In this document: positions 18,796 through 28,466 of the stretch, one piece after another | How positions within the stretch are numbered: position 1 is the stretch's first letter | Layout of the letters: every line of letters begins with the position of its first letter | Assembly: GCF_018736145.1 (NCBI RefSeq) | Contig: NZ_CP059997.1 | Span: 8,121,501-8,185,500, forward strand | Source of the DNA: Amycolatopsis sp. CA-230715 | GTDB lineage: Bacteria > Actinomycetota > Actinomycetes > Mycobacteriales > Pseudonocardiaceae | Reading direction: 5' to 3' | DNA: 64,000 nt | Notes under the pieces: model-generated | What the model saw: the letters and a program-made list of their open reading frames with translations, nothing else | Databases searched by the model: none | Told to the model about the DNA's origin: nothing | Translations under genes and position numbers: made by a program

Positions 18796-19626
18796 CTACT
18801 GGAAGTCGGCGACGTGGTCGCGTGCCCAGTCGGCGAACGAACGTGACTTCTGTCCGGTCACCGCGTGCACCGTGTCGGTCAGTACCGGCTGGTGGCCGAC
18901 TGCCGCCGCGAGTTGGCCGAGTACCGCCTCGACGATTTCCGTTGGTGCGAATCGGCTCATTCGCGCGGCTGCTTCCGCTGCGGAGATCTCGTCGAAACGG
19001 AGCCGACGGCCGAGCGCGGTGCCGATCTGATCGACCTGGTCGGCGTGCGTGATGGCTTCCGGCCCGGTCAGTGCGTACTTCTGGCCGTGGTGGCCGTTTT
19101 CGGTCAGCGCGCGGGCGGCGACCGCGGCGATGTCCCGCTCGTGTATCGGCGCCGTGCGCGCCTGGGCGAACGGCGCCTGCACCACGTTGCCGGCCTGGAT
19201 CTGCGGCGCCCAGTGCAGGCTGTTTCCAGCGAATTCGTTGGGGCGCAGGAAGGTCCATTCCAGGTCGGACGTCGCGACGGCGTGCTCGAACGCGCCGTGG
19301 ATCTTGGCGATCGCGTCGGGCTGCTGTGCCACGTCATCGAGCACGTCGCCTGTGGACAGTAGAACGATGCGCCGCACGCCGTTGCGCACGGCCTGTGCCA
19401 CGACCTGGTCCGGCTCGTTTCCCATCGCCATCAGGTAGACGGCGTGCACACCGTCGAACGGCACCGATGCGGGGTCAGCGAGATCACCAGCGACGATCTC
19501 GGCGCCTGGTGGAATGCTTGCCCGGGAAGGGTTCCTGGTCATCGCCCGCACTTGGTGTCCCGCCGCGAGCAGGTCGGCCACCACGTGCCGTCCGACACTG
19601 CCGGTCGCTCCGGTTACCAGAATCAT
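18796..19626 (-). CDS. NmrA-like NAD(P)-binding oxidoreductase
   Basis: A 276-residue atypical short-chain dehydrogenase. The Rossmann motif is VTGATGSVG (residues 4-12), followed by RAMTRNPSRASIP and IVAGDLADPASV, as in NmrA/QOR2-type proteins that use NADPH. The middle part has WTFLRPNEFAGNSLHW. ATG 19626 is preceded by GGAGG at ideal distance and overlaps the monooxygenase stop (ATGA). It may reduce the product of the adjoining monooxygenase or act as a redox sensor; the sequence does not decide. Confidence 0.88.
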   Translation of the reverse strand: MILVTGATGSVGRHVVADLLAAGHQVRAMTRNPSRASIPPGAEIVAGDLADPASVPFDGVHAVYLMAMGNEPDQVVAQAVRNGVRRIVLLSTGDVLDDVAQQPDAIAKIHGAFEHAVATSDLEWTFLRPNEFAGNSLHWAPQIQAGNVVQAPFAQARTAPIHERDIAAVAARALTENGHHGQKYALTGPEAITHADQVDQIGTALGRRLRFDEISAAEAAARMSRFAPTEIVEAVLGQLAAAVGHQPVLTDTVHAVTGQKSRSFADWARDHVADFQ

Positions 19627-20975
19627 CGTTGCCTCCTGCGGTGTCCCCTGGTCTTCTCCATCGCCTGTACCGCTTTCCGCTTCGCGTTGGGCATGTGGTT
19701 GAACGCCCGCAACCCGGTGCGCATCCCCGCCAGCAGCGCGCGGCCGATCACCGGCTTGTCCAGTGGCAGGTTGCCGCCGAACTGGCTCTTCGACTTCCGC
19801 ACCAGCTCCCAGGCGTAGCTGTGCATCTCCGCTTCGTAGGCGCGTACCGCGTCCACCAACGGCTTCTCGCCTCGATGGGCGATGACCAGTTGGCGGACCA
19901 GGTTTTCCGCATCGCGCAGCGCGGTGTTCGCGCCGACGCCGAGTCCTGGGGTCATGGTGTGGATGGCATCGCCGAGCAGGGTGATGGTGGAGGTGGGCCA
20001 CGGCTTCAGCGGAGTCGTGGTGCGCACCTGGAGCGGGAACGCGGTCGTCGGGTCGGCCGCTTCGAACAACGCGCGGAACCGCGGATGCCAGTCCTTGGTG
20101 TGCTCGAGCACGATCTTGCGGAGTTCGTCACCGGGGAGTCGCATGAAGTCGGCGGGCAGCCGCTTTCCCGGAGCCGACCAGCCCCACATCACGTAGTCCC
20201 TGGTGTTGTCGTACTTCAGCCCCGGCCATGTGCTCAGCAGCGCGCTGTCGTTGCCGCCGATGTCGTTCTTGAGGGTGCCGTCGCGGTCCCACTTGAACTC
20301 CATCACGTGGATGATGCACGCATACCCTCCGGGTGCGTTGATCATAGTGACCCCGCGCAGCATCTCCGGGGTGAGCAGGCTTCTGCTTTCGGCGTTCAGC
20401 GGGAGCTTCGCGGTGACGCATTTGGCGTCCACTGTGTCCATGGAGGCGTGCGGCAAGTACTGCCGGCGCACCGCCGAGGAACTGCCATCCGCCGCGACCA
20501 GCAGGTCGCCGCGAGCCGTGCTGCCGTCGGCGAAGTGCGCGGTGACGGTGTCGTCCGCGTTCTGGTGGTAGCGAACGAATTCCTTGCCGAAGTGCACGAT
20601 GTCCTCGATGCCGGTGAGCAGCACCTGGCGCAGTGTCATCCGGCTGATCGACTTCTCGCTGTCGATCGGATCGGACGGCTCCGGAGTGTCCCATTCGCCC
20701 ATCCGCAGCAGTTCTGCCCGCTTCTCGGTGAAGATGTTCATGAATCGCGGGGTTTCCGCCTTCGTGGCGACGAACACCTGGAACAAGTCCTCGGGCAGGC
20801 AGGCGGCCAGCGCGCGGCTGCCGTCGGGATCGATGCCGACCCGGTAACCGAACAGCCCGTCCTCGCGGGTCTGATCCCGCTCGTACACCGCGACGCTGAC
20901 CCCAGCCTGGCGCAATCCCTGCGCCAGGCACAGGCCACCGGTTCCGGCGCCGATGACGATCACATGTGGCGGCAC
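19623..20975 (-). CDS. FAD-dependent monooxygenase
   Basis: A 450-residue class A flavoprotein. The N-terminal motif GAGTGG (residues 9-14) binds ADP, LLVAADGSSSAVRRQ is the DG motif, and TITLLGDAIHTMTPGLGVGA is the GD motif. It lacks the thioredoxin-like C-terminal domain of the neighbour at 16446 and resembles the TetX/salicylate-hydroxylase-like branch. GTG 20975 has GGGAG upstream. First gene of the operon monooxygenase, NmrA-like reductase, MarR; a promoter and probable operator lie just upstream. Confidence 0.9.
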   Translation of the reverse strand: MPPHVIVIGAGTGGLCLAQGLRQAGVSVAVYERDQTREDGLFGYRVGIDPDGSRALAACLPEDLFQVFVATKAETPRFMNIFTEKRAELLRMGEWDTPEPSDPIDSEKSISRMTLRQVLLTGIEDIVHFGKEFVRYHQNADDTVTAHFADGSTARGDLLVAADGSSSAVRRQYLPHASMDTVDAKCVTAKLPLNAESRSLLTPEMLRGVTMINAPGGYACIIHVMEFKWDRDGTLKNDIGGNDSALLSTWPGLKYDNTRDYVMWGWSAPGKRLPADFMRLPGDELRKIVLEHTKDWHPRFRALFEAADPTTAFPLQVRTTTPLKPWPTSTITLLGDAIHTMTPGLGVGANTALRDAENLVRQLVIAHRGEKPLVDAVRAYEAEMHSYAWELVRKSKSQFGGNLPLDKPVIGRALLAGMRTGLRAFNHMPNAKRKAVQAMEKTRGHRRRQR

Positions 20976-20992
20976 GACACTCCCTCAGTTGC

Positions 20993-21043
20993 TCCAAAAT
21001 TTGGAATACTTGAAGACTAAGAGATGTGACTCGTCGAAGTCAA
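20993..21043 (-). promoter_or_regulatory. Promoter and probable MarR operator of the monooxygenase operon
   Basis: On the minus strand: -35 TTGACT (21038-21043), 18-bp spacer, -10 TAGTCT (21014-21019). Immediately downstream is a perfect 13-bp dyad, TCCAAAATTTGGA (20993-21005), placed over the transcription start region. This is where an autoregulating MarR repressor would bind. Confidence 0.65.
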
Positions 21044-21975
21044 GGCGCCCGCTCGTGGTGCCGGAGAGGGCACGGGCCGCGGCTGCTCGGTAGCGGGTAG
21101 GTCACCAGGATCGCGGCGGGGCCGAGTTGCTTTTCGGCGCGAGCACGCCGGGTTGGATCGACGCCGGGCTCAGCTTGAGCCACAGTTTCGCGCCGTTGAC
21201 CTCGGGCAGTCCGAGCTGACCCGGTGCGTCGCGTTCAGGTCGGTGGCGAGCATTCCAGTCGAGACCGAAATCAGCGCGAGAGCCGGGGCGGTCATTTCGG
21301 TACGGCGTGAACGAATTGTCGTCGGTTGCCCGGAGAGTCGGGAATCCACCAAACCAGGACAGCGCCGTTGTCGTGTTCTCGCGGTGAGGTCGATCGTGAA
21401 CACACGTCGTCGTCACCCGGCAGTGTGGCGTGGGCCGCAGAACGTACGTGCTTTTTCTGTTTCTCAGCGTCCTCACAGCGATGGGCGGGAAAGGTGCCCC
21501 GTGCCCTGCTGGGGCGGTCTGCCAAACACGAGGTTGTCGAGGAAGAACACGCTCTCATGCTCATGATCAGGCGCCGACGTGCCTGCGATTTCGATGGAGT
21601 CCTGTTCCGCATAGCGACCAGGTCCGTGCGTCGAACGCGACGAAAACCCCGTACCCGGGCGCGATGCGTGACAAAGGTGTTTCGACCTCGGTGGCAGGGA
21701 CCGGTACACCTCCGCGATGCGCGGGGCGAACACGCGTTTCATCTTTTATCGGACATTTTCCACCGGCATTTGCGAGTCGAGTCGAGGCGGCCGCGGCCAG
21801 TCAATCTGACCCGGGAGCACGAGAACCGCGACATCCGCGCCCTGGTCGGCGCGTTCCGTTTCGTCCAGCTGTCCCGGGACGGATCCGACTGGGGCGAACA
21901 GGAATGGTGGGCGGTCGCCGGGGTGGGACGGGGCAGGGCGATCCAGCCCGGCCGTTGTGGAACAGGACCTCGCGC
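21044..21975. other. 930-bp stretch without a supportable gene
   Basis: Open frames exist but lack plausible starts, domains or consistent codon bias. A minus-strand piece at 21292-21170 (MTAPALALISVSTGMLATDL) followed by a shifted frame ending at 21105 looks like the decayed end of a membrane or transport protein that I cannot identify. The stretch is probably degraded sequence plus the promoter of the BPL_N gene. Confidence 0.4.
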
Positions 21976-22770
21976 GTGAGCGCGTCTTCTCGCCGCTGGA
22001 TGCTGCGCCAGATGGCGTTGGTCGTCGTGTCGGCCGTGTCGTGCGCGAGGAGTCCGGGCGAGCCCCGGGAGCGGACTGCCCGTACCGTGCCGCCCGCGCC
22101 GAAGACGTCGCCGATCGCACTGGTGTACCGGGGGCCTGCGACGACCCCTGATTGCGCTGAGTCCATCGCGGACCTGGTGCGCGCCACCGCGTGGCGGTTC
22201 GATGTCCGTTTCGCCGGCCCGGACGAGGCGACGCCCGTGACGCGCGAGGCGCTCGATACCGCGGCGCTCTACGTTCAGCCGGGTGGCGGCGGGCTCGACG
22301 CGGCTTTCGAGCACCTGCGCGCCCACGTGTCGGATGTCCGCGGCTATGTCTGGTCGGGCGGGCGTTATCTGGGAATTTGCCTCGGCGGATATCTCGCGGG
22401 CAGTGACCCCGGGTTCGCCCTGGTGCCCGGTGGCGCCGACCGGTACATCGATTCCCCTGGCGCGACCATCGACAGCGAAGCCGACACGGTCGTGCGGGTG
22501 AGCTGGCGTGGCCGTGGCCGGTACCTGTACTTCCAGGACGGCCCGTGTTTCCCGTTGCCGTCGAGCGCGCCCGGCGCGGAGGTGCTCGCGACCTATCCGA
22601 ACGGTGTGCCCGCCGCGGTGCTCGCTTCGTACGGTGCCGGGCGGGTCGCGGTCGTGGGCCCGCACCCGGAAGCCACCGCCGACTGGTACGCCGACGCCGA
22701 CCTGGTGAACCCGGCCGGTATCGATCCCGCCCCCGGCTACGACCTGATCGACGGGCTGATGCGGCCGTGA
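21976..22770 (+). CDS. BPL_N (glutamine-amidotransferase-like) exported protein
   Basis: About 264 residues. The N-terminus SRRWMLRQMALVVVSAVSC combines a twin-arginine-like signal with a lipobox-like Cys, so it is probably an exported lipoprotein. The mature part is a class I amidotransferase-like fold related to the N-terminal domain of biotin-protein ligases: ALYVQPGGGGLDAAF, then RYLGICLGGYLAG with Cys135 at the nucleophile elbow, and VVGPHPEATADWY near the end. Chemistry is not established for this family. It precedes the NRPS-like gene by 102 bp on the same strand and may belong to its cassette. GTG 21976 is chosen as the first start giving the full signal. Confidence 0.75.
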   Translation: MSASSRRWMLRQMALVVVSAVSCARSPGEPRERTARTVPPAPKTSPIALVYRGPATTPDCAESIADLVRATAWRFDVRFAGPDEATPVTREALDTAALYVQPGGGGLDAAFEHLRAHVSDVRGYVWSGGRYLGICLGGYLAGSDPGFALVPGGADRYIDSPGATIDSEADTVVRVSWRGRGRYLYFQDGPCFPLPSSAPGAEVLATYPNGVPAAVLASYGAGRVAVVGPHPEATADWYADADLVNPAGIDPAPGYDLIDGLMRP

Positions 22771-22872
22771 CCCGGCGGCCCCGCCGGACGGCGATCCCGA
22801 CCGGTGCCCGCCTGGCGTTTCGCGCCCGGCACCGACGTGGAAACGACACGTTTCGAGTAAAGGATATTTCCC

Positions 22873-25800
22873 GTGGTTGACAGAGTAGACGTGCACTCGC
22901 GCGGTTCGGCGTTTCTCGGCACGGTGCGCATGGAGCGCGGCACGAGGCGCCTGAACCACGTCTTCGAAGCCAGCTGCGATTCCACTCCGGACGCGATCGC
23001 GGTGGAATGCGACGGCGAGCACGTGACGTACCGCGAACTGGATCAGCGGGCGAACCGCCTGGCGCATCTGCTGATCGACTGCGGTGTGGCGAGCGGGTCG
23101 CGGGTGGGGATCCTGTTGCACCGCTCGATGGAGCTGTATGTCGCGTTGCTGGCCACGCTGAAGGCGGGCGCCGTGTTCGTGCCGATCGACCCGTCCTCGC
23201 CCGCGGACCGGATCGACTACATCGCGGGCGATTGCGGCATCAGCCTCGTTCTGTCCACATCGGACTTCGAGTCGGCGGCGTCGGGATTGTCCTGTTCAGT
23301 GCTCCGGTTGGACAATCTCACCGTGGCCCGCGCGGCGGCCGCGTCGTCGCGCCCGTATGTCAGGGAGGACGAGGACCGGGTCTGCTACGTCATCTACACC
23401 TCCGGGTCGACCGGCCGTCCGAAAGGGGTCGAGGTCGGGCAGGAGAGCATCTGCAACTTCCTCGACGTCGTGCCGGACATCTACGGCGTCACCAGCAGCG
23501 ACCGGGTGTATCAGGGGATGACCGTCGCGTTCGACTTCTCCATCGAGGAGATCTGGCCCACCTGGGCACGCGGCGCGACACTGGTCGCCGGGCCCACGGA
23601 CTCCCGCCGAATCGGCAGCGGCCTGGCCGGATTCCTCCACGACAACCGCGTCACCGTGGTGTACTGCACGCCCACCGTGCTCGCCACGATCGACCAGGAT
23701 CTCCCACGGGTACGCACCCTGATCGTCGGTGGCGAGGCGTGTCCGGCGGAACTGGTGCACCGCTGGAGCGGCCCGGGGCGCCGGATGCTGAACACCTACG
23801 GCCCGACCGAGGCCACGGTCACCGCGACCTGGTGCGAACTCGTCCCCGGCCGCGCGGTCACCATCGGACGCCCGCTGCCGACGTATCACCTCACCCTGCT
23901 CGACACCGGGCTGCGGCCCGTTCCCGACGGCGAGATCGGCGAGATCTGCATCGGCGGTGTCGGGGTCGCCCGCCGTTACGTAGGGCGGCCCGACCTCACC
24001 GCCGAGCGGTTCCTCGACGACCCGCGCATCACCGGCGGCGGGCGCCTCTACCGTACGGGTGATCTGGGGCGCCGACTGCTCGACGGCGACATCGAATACC
24101 TGGGCCGGGCCGACAGCGAGGTGAAGGTCCGCGGTCACCGGGTGGATCTGCAGGAGATCGAGAGCGTCATGCTGGAGGATCCCGCGGTGAGCGCCGCGGC
24201 GGTCACCCAGAACGCCACCGGCGACCTGATCGCCTACCTCGCCAGTCCAGGCGCCGATCGTGGCGAGGTCACCTCCCGGTTGTCCGACCGGCTGCGGGCG
24301 CGCCTGCCGCAGTACATGGTTCCCGCGTTCGTGGAGTTCGTGGCGGCGCTGCCGTTGATGCCCAGCGGCAAGGTCGACCGCACCAGCCTGCCCGCCCCGT
24401 CGGGGACGCGGTTGATCAGTCCCGGTGGCGAGATCACCGCGCCGCGGGGCGAGGCCGAGACCGCGATCGCCGCGGTGTGGGCGAACGAATTCGGTCTGGA
24501 ACAAGGGAAACTGTCGGTCGACGCGGACTTCTTCCTCGACCTCGGCGGGCACTCGCTGCTGGCGGCGCGCACCGCCTCGGCGCTCCGCCGCCTCGAGTTC
24601 ACCTCCGGTGTCTCGATCGCCGACATCTACGCCCATCCCACGGTCCGCGGTCTCGCCGGTTCCCTCGGCAACACCGACCCCACCGCGACGGCGGCTCCGG
24701 ACCGGCCGGCGCCCCGGCAAGACAGGTCCGCGCGCGTCGTCGGGGTGGGTGCGAGCCAATTCACGAGCCTGTACCTGATGCTCGCGCTGTTCGGGGCCCC
24801 GGTGGCCGTCGTACTCGGGGTCAACCACGGCGTGCTTTCGGCCGCGGTGATCTGGCAACTGGTACTCGTCGTACCGGCTACTCTGCTACTGGGCAGACTG
24901 ATCGTGCCGGTACTGGGTGTCCGGCTGCTCTCCGGCGGGCTCGCACCCGGGACGTATCCTTTGTGGAGCCGCATGTACGTGCGATTGTGGCTCCTGCAAG
25001 GGTTTCTCGCGATGGCTCCGCTGGGCACCCTCAGCGGCAGTCCGCTGCTACCCGGATACCTGCGGCTGCTCGGCGCCCGTGTCGGCCGGCGCTGCCACAT
25101 CGCGACCGGAGCACTCCCCGTACCGGCGCTGCTCGACCTCGGCGACGATGCCAGCATCGGTTACGGCGCACAACTGCACTGTTCTTCGGTCGCGCACGGG
25201 TGGGTGACGATCGGGCCGGTCGCGGTCGGGGCCCGCGCCTTCGTCGGCGCCAACGCCGTCCTCGAGCCCGGATCCCGGATCAGCGCGGACGCTTCCCTGG
25301 CCGACATGGCGATCGCCACCACCGGTCAGGTCATCCCGGCCGGCGAGCACTGGGCCGGATCACCGTCCACGCGCCAGGACCGGGCGGACCCCCTGCTGCA
25401 GGAGATGCGCTCCCGGCACAGCCCGGAGCCGTCCCGGGCACTGCGCGCGGGATACCTCGCCGTCGCACTCGCCGTCGAACTGCTGCCGCTGCTGCTCGCG
25501 GCACCGGCCGTGGCGCTGGGAAGTTGGGCGCTGGTCGCCGCCGGGCCCACCGCGGGCCTGCTCGTGTCGCTGCTCGCCGGGCCCGTCTTCGTCGTGTCGA
25601 GCTGCCTGCTGATCGCGGCGGTCAAACGACTGGTGCTGCGCACCACGCCCACCGGGATCCACCCCGTCGCCTCGGGTCTCGGGCTGCGCAAATGGGTCAT
25701 CGACAAGCTCCTGCAGACCAGCCTCACGGTCACCAATTCGCTGTACTCGACGCTCTACACGAGTGCGTGGCTGCGCATGCTCGGCGCCCGCATCGGGCCG

Positions 25801-26817
25801 CGCGCCGAAGTGTCCACCGTGTCCCACCTGGATCCGGACCTGCTCACCCTCGGCGCGGAAAGCTTCGTCGCCGACATGGCCAGCGTCGGCGCCGCGACGC
25901 ACTGCCACGGCCAGATCGCGCTCGGCCGCACCACCGTCGGCACGCGGTCGTTCATCGGCAACGCCGCGCTGCTGCGCTCCGGTTCCTCGACCGGTGACGA
26001 GTCGCTCGTCGGCGTGCACACCATCGCCCCCGCGGACGGAGTGCCCGGCGGCACGTCCTGGCTCGGCTCACCCGGCATCCGGCTGCCGCGCAGGCAGGAC
26101 AGCGGCCAGTTCGACGACGCACTGACCTTCCGGCCCCGGCGGGCGCAGGTGTGCGAACGCCTGCTCATCGAGTTCTTCCGGATCGTGGTGCCCGGTTCCC
26201 TGATCGGCACCATGGCCTACCTGGTCCTGCTCGGGGAAGCCTGGGCGGCACGCACCGTCACGCCCCTCGCGCTCGTCGCGCTCGCGCCCGCAGTCGCGCT
26301 TCTCGGCGGTCTCGCCACGGTACTGGCGGTCGCCGCCGTGAAATGGGTTGTCGTCGGACGGTACCGGCCCCGGGTCGAACCCCTGTGGAGCCGGTTCGTC
26401 CGGCGCACTGAGTTCGTCACCGCCCTCTACGAGACCGCCGCCGTCCCCGCCCTTTTGGGAATGCTCTCCGGCACCCCCATGCTGGGACCACTCCTGCGGG
26501 TTTTCGGCGCCACGGTGGGCAAACGGAGCTGGATCGCCACGACCTACCTCACCGAATTCGACCTCGTGCGCCTCGGCGACGACGTGACCGTCGGCCCCGG
26601 AACATCACTGCAGACCCACCTGTTCGAAGACCGGGTCATGAAGATGTCGACCCTCGCGCTGAACCAGGGCGCCAGTGTCGGCGCCCGGTGCGTGGTCCTC
26701 TACGACAGCGTCGTCGCCGAGAACGCCGAGGTGACCGCGCTGTCGCTGGTCATGAAAGGCGAACGACTGCCGGAAAACACCCGCTGGCACGGAATTCCCA
26801 GCAGAACGATCCCGTGA
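22873..26817 (+). CDS. NRPS-like membrane synthetase of the Pls (poly-epsilon-lysine synthetase) type
   Basis: 1,314 residues, against about 1,319 for the known epsilon-poly-L-lysine synthetase. Order: adenylation domain (about 25-510; YTSGSTGRPKG, NTYGPTEATVTATW, catalytic Lys500 in MPSGKVDR), carrier domain (FFLDLGGHSLLA, Ser561), then pairs of membrane helices separating three left-handed-beta-helix/acyltransferase-like modules (about 700-800, 950-1060, 1190-1310). There is no thioesterase and no ordinary condensation domain. Aligning by eye to GrsA gives the specificity residues D-F-E-Y-I-G-T-V-T-K; the acidic residue at 239 fits a cationic amino acid. Predicted role: activation and iterative linking of one amino acid such as Lys, Orn or Dab into an isopeptide homopolymer at the membrane. 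The monomer is inferred. Confidence 0.88.
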   Translation: MVDRVDVHSRGSAFLGTVRMERGTRRLNHVFEASCDSTPDAIAVECDGEHVTYRELDQRANRLAHLLIDCGVASGSRVGILLHRSMELYVALLATLKAGAVFVPIDPSSPADRIDYIAGDCGISLVLSTSDFESAASGLSCSVLRLDNLTVARAAAASSRPYVREDEDRVCYVIYTSGSTGRPKGVEVGQESICNFLDVVPDIYGVTSSDRVYQGMTVAFDFSIEEIWPTWARGATLVAGPTDSRRIGSGLAGFLHDNRVTVVYCTPTVLATIDQDLPRVRTLIVGGEACPAELVHRWSGPGRRMLNTYGPTEATVTATWCELVPGRAVTIGRPLPTYHLTLLDTGLRPVPDGEIGEICIGGVGVARRYVGRPDLTAERFLDDPRITGGGRLYRTGDLGRRLLDGDIEYLGRADSEVKVRGHRVDLQEIESVMLEDPAVSAAAVTQNATGDLIAYLASPGADRGEVTSRLSDRLRARLPQYMVPAFVEFVAALPLMPSGKVDRTSLPAPSGTRLISPGGEITAPRGEAETAIAAVWANEFGLEQGKLSVDADFFLDLGGHSLLAARTASALRRLEFTSGVSIADIYAHPTVRGLAGSLGNTDPTATAAPDRPAPRQDRSARVVGVGASQFTSLYLMLALFGAPVAVVLGVNHGVLSAAVIWQLVLVVPATLLLGRLIVPVLGVRLLSGGLAPGTYPLWSRMYVRLWLLQGFLAMAPLGTLSGSPLLPGYLRLLGARVGRRCHIATGALPVPALLDLGDDASIGYGAQLHCSSVAHGWVTIGPVAVGARAFVGANAVLEPGSRISADASLADMAIATTGQVIPAGEHWAGSPSTRQDRADPLLQEMRSRHSPEPSRALRAGYLAVALAVELLPLLLAAPAVALGSWALVAAGPTAGLLVSLLAGPVFVVSSCLLIAAVKRLVLRTTPTGIHPVASGLGLRKWVIDKLLQTSLTVTNSLYSTLYTSAWLRMLGARIGPRAEVSTVSHLDPDLLTLGAESFVADMASVGAATHCHGQIALGRTTVGTRSFIGNAALLRSGSSTGDESLVGVHTIAPADGVPGGTSWLGSPGIRLPRRQDSGQFDDALTFRPRRAQVCERLLIEFFRIVVPGSLIGTMAYLVLLGEAWAARTVTPLALVALAPAVALLGGLATVLAVAAVKWVVVGRYRPRVEPLWSRFVRRTEFVTALYETAAVPALLGMLSGTPMLGPLLRVFGATVGKRSWIATTYLTEFDLVRLGDDVTVGPGTSLQTHLFEDRVMKMSTLALNQGASVGARCVVLYDSVVAENAEVTALSLVMKGERLPENTRWHGIPSRTIP

Positions 26818-26851
26818 CACCGCCGCGACAGTTCCCACCGAAAGGCATTTC

Positions 26852-27811
26852 ATGTCCGGAATAAGCTATTTCGAAGCGGTCGTCGTGGGCGCGCTCCAAG
26901 GAGTATCGGAACTGTTCCCGGTGTCCAGCCTGGGACACAGTGTGCTGCTACCCGCACTCGTCGGCGGACAATGGGCCGCCGATCTGAGCATGGGCAAGGA
27001 CTCGGCTTACCTCGCGGTCCTCGTCGCGATGCACGTGGCGACCGCGCTCGCGCTCGTCGCGTTCTTCTGGCGCGACTGGTACCGCGTCCTCACGGGCTTG
27101 GTCACCTCGATCCGGTACCGCCGGATCGACACCTCCGACGAACGCCTCGCGTGGCTGCTGGTCCTCGCGACGATCCCGGTCGGGCTGGCCGGCCTGCTCC
27201 TGGAGAGCACCGTCCGCGACTACCTCGGCTTGCCGATCCCCGCCGCGATCTTCCTGACGCTCAACGGAATCGTCCTGTACACCGTCGAACGCCTCACCCG
27301 CCCCCGCACCACGGCCTCGGCTCACCGGACCTCATCCTCGGCGCAGCACACCATCGACTTCTCGGCCGAGGAGACGATGCCGCTGCGCGTCCTGACCGAC
27401 GGCGAACTCTCCGACCGGCGCCTCGCACGACTCGGCACCGGCAGCGCGATCGCGATCGGCGCCGCCCAGATCCTGGCCCTGCTGCCCGGAATCAGCCGCT
27501 CGGGCATCACGATGGTCGCTGGCCTCCGAAAAGGACTCAGCCACGAGGACGCGGCACGATTCGCGTTCCTGCTCGCCACTCCCGTGATCCTCGCCGCGGG
27601 CGTGCTGAAACTGCCGACCTTGTTCACCCCGGACCATCACGCGGTGCTCGGCCCGGCGCTGGCAGGCAGCCTGGTCGCCGGAGTGGCGTCCTACCTGTCG
27701 GTACGCTTCCTCACCTCGTACTTCGAAACACGCACCCTGACCCCCTTCGCGATCTACTGCACACTCGCGGGCCTGGGCAGCCTGCTGTATCTGACGCTAC
27801 GAGCAGGCTGA
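26852..27811 (+). CDS. uppP: Undecaprenyl-diphosphatase (UppP/BacA)
   Basis: A 319-residue polytopic enzyme that recycles the undecaprenyl-PP carrier of cell-wall synthesis to undecaprenyl-P. Both signature regions are present: ALQGVSELFPVSSLGHSVLL near residue 20 (catalytic Glu and the PVSS-GH loop) and PGISRSGITMVAGLRKGL (Arg of the RSG motif). The cytoplasmic loop around residues 150-180 is longer than in E. coli BacA. It starts 35 bp after the Pls-like gene and is probably co-transcribed. A second UppP in such a cassette may provide tolerance to the wall-active polycation, which is inference. Confidence 0.9.
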   Translation: MSGISYFEAVVVGALQGVSELFPVSSLGHSVLLPALVGGQWAADLSMGKDSAYLAVLVAMHVATALALVAFFWRDWYRVLTGLVTSIRYRRIDTSDERLAWLLVLATIPVGLAGLLLESTVRDYLGLPIPAAIFLTLNGIVLYTVERLTRPRTTASAHRTSSSAQHTIDFSAEETMPLRVLTDGELSDRRLARLGTGSAIAIGAAQILALLPGISRSGITMVAGLRKGLSHEDAARFAFLLATPVILAAGVLKLPTLFTPDHHAVLGPALAGSLVAGVASYLSVRFLTSYFETRTLTPFAIYCTLAGLGSLLYLTLRAG

Positions 27812-28103
27812 GAAACCACGCCCGTCCAACAGTTCCGTTCCCGGCCCTGCTGTCGCACGGCCAGGGAATCAGTCGGCTCGGCCCGCCCGGCATCGCCGCC
27901 GCCTGGCATCGCGTGACCAGCACGGTCAGTGCATGTGGTTGTCCGCGGTGTGGGGGCTGATCGGTGCCGTGGCGAACCGTGGCGTCGTGTTCCTCGAGGC
28001 CGCCCAGCGGGTGAAGGGCTGGCCCTGGAAACGTCCTGGTGCCCGCCGCCTATGACCTCTCGTTTGGATCAGCTCGTCAGCGGCCTTCAACTACAGTGCG
28101 TAC

Positions 28104-28466
28104 ATGACAATCCGCCGCATCGTGCCCAACGTCGTCACCCAAGACATCGAGGAGAGCCGACGCTTCTACAGCGATTTCCTCGGCATGGACGTGCGCATGG
28201 ACGAGCCAGGGTTCTTGATGCTCGCTTCGCCGGGTAATCCGACGGCGCAGATGACCGTGGTTTCCCCTACCGCAGACTCGTGGGACCCTCACACCTCCCG
28301 TTCGACCGTGGCGGTCGAAGTCGAAGACGTGGATGCCGCGTGCGCCGCGGCCGAGCGGCAGGGGTATCAGGTGGTCTATCCCCTTACCACGGAACCGTGG
28401 GGGATTCGTCGCTTCTTCGTTCGAGCACCCGACGGAAGTGTTATCAACGTCCACAGCCACGCCTGA
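28104..28466 (+). CDS. VOC (glyoxalase/bleomycin-resistance fold) family protein
   Basis: A 120-residue protein of two beta-alpha-beta-beta-beta units: TQDIEESRRFYSDFLGMDV in the first and VEVEDVDAACAAAERQGY with EPWGIRRFFVRAPDGSVINV in the second. Family members are metal-dependent dioxygenases, glyoxalases or drug-binding proteins. His121... is not readable as a complete metal triad here, so the role is open. It stands alone. Confidence 0.85.
   Translation: MTIRRIVPNVVTQDIEESRRFYSDFLGMDVRMDEPGFLMLASPGNPTAQMTVVSPTADSWDPHTSRSTVAVEVEDVDAACAAAERQGYQVVYPLTTEPWGIRRFFVRAPDGSVINVHSHA

Noticed and set aside
21430..21975. Extension of the BPL_N gene 180 codons upstream
   Set aside because: The extra part has no domain and skewed composition; starting at GTG 21976 places a twin-arginine-like signal exactly at the N-terminus.
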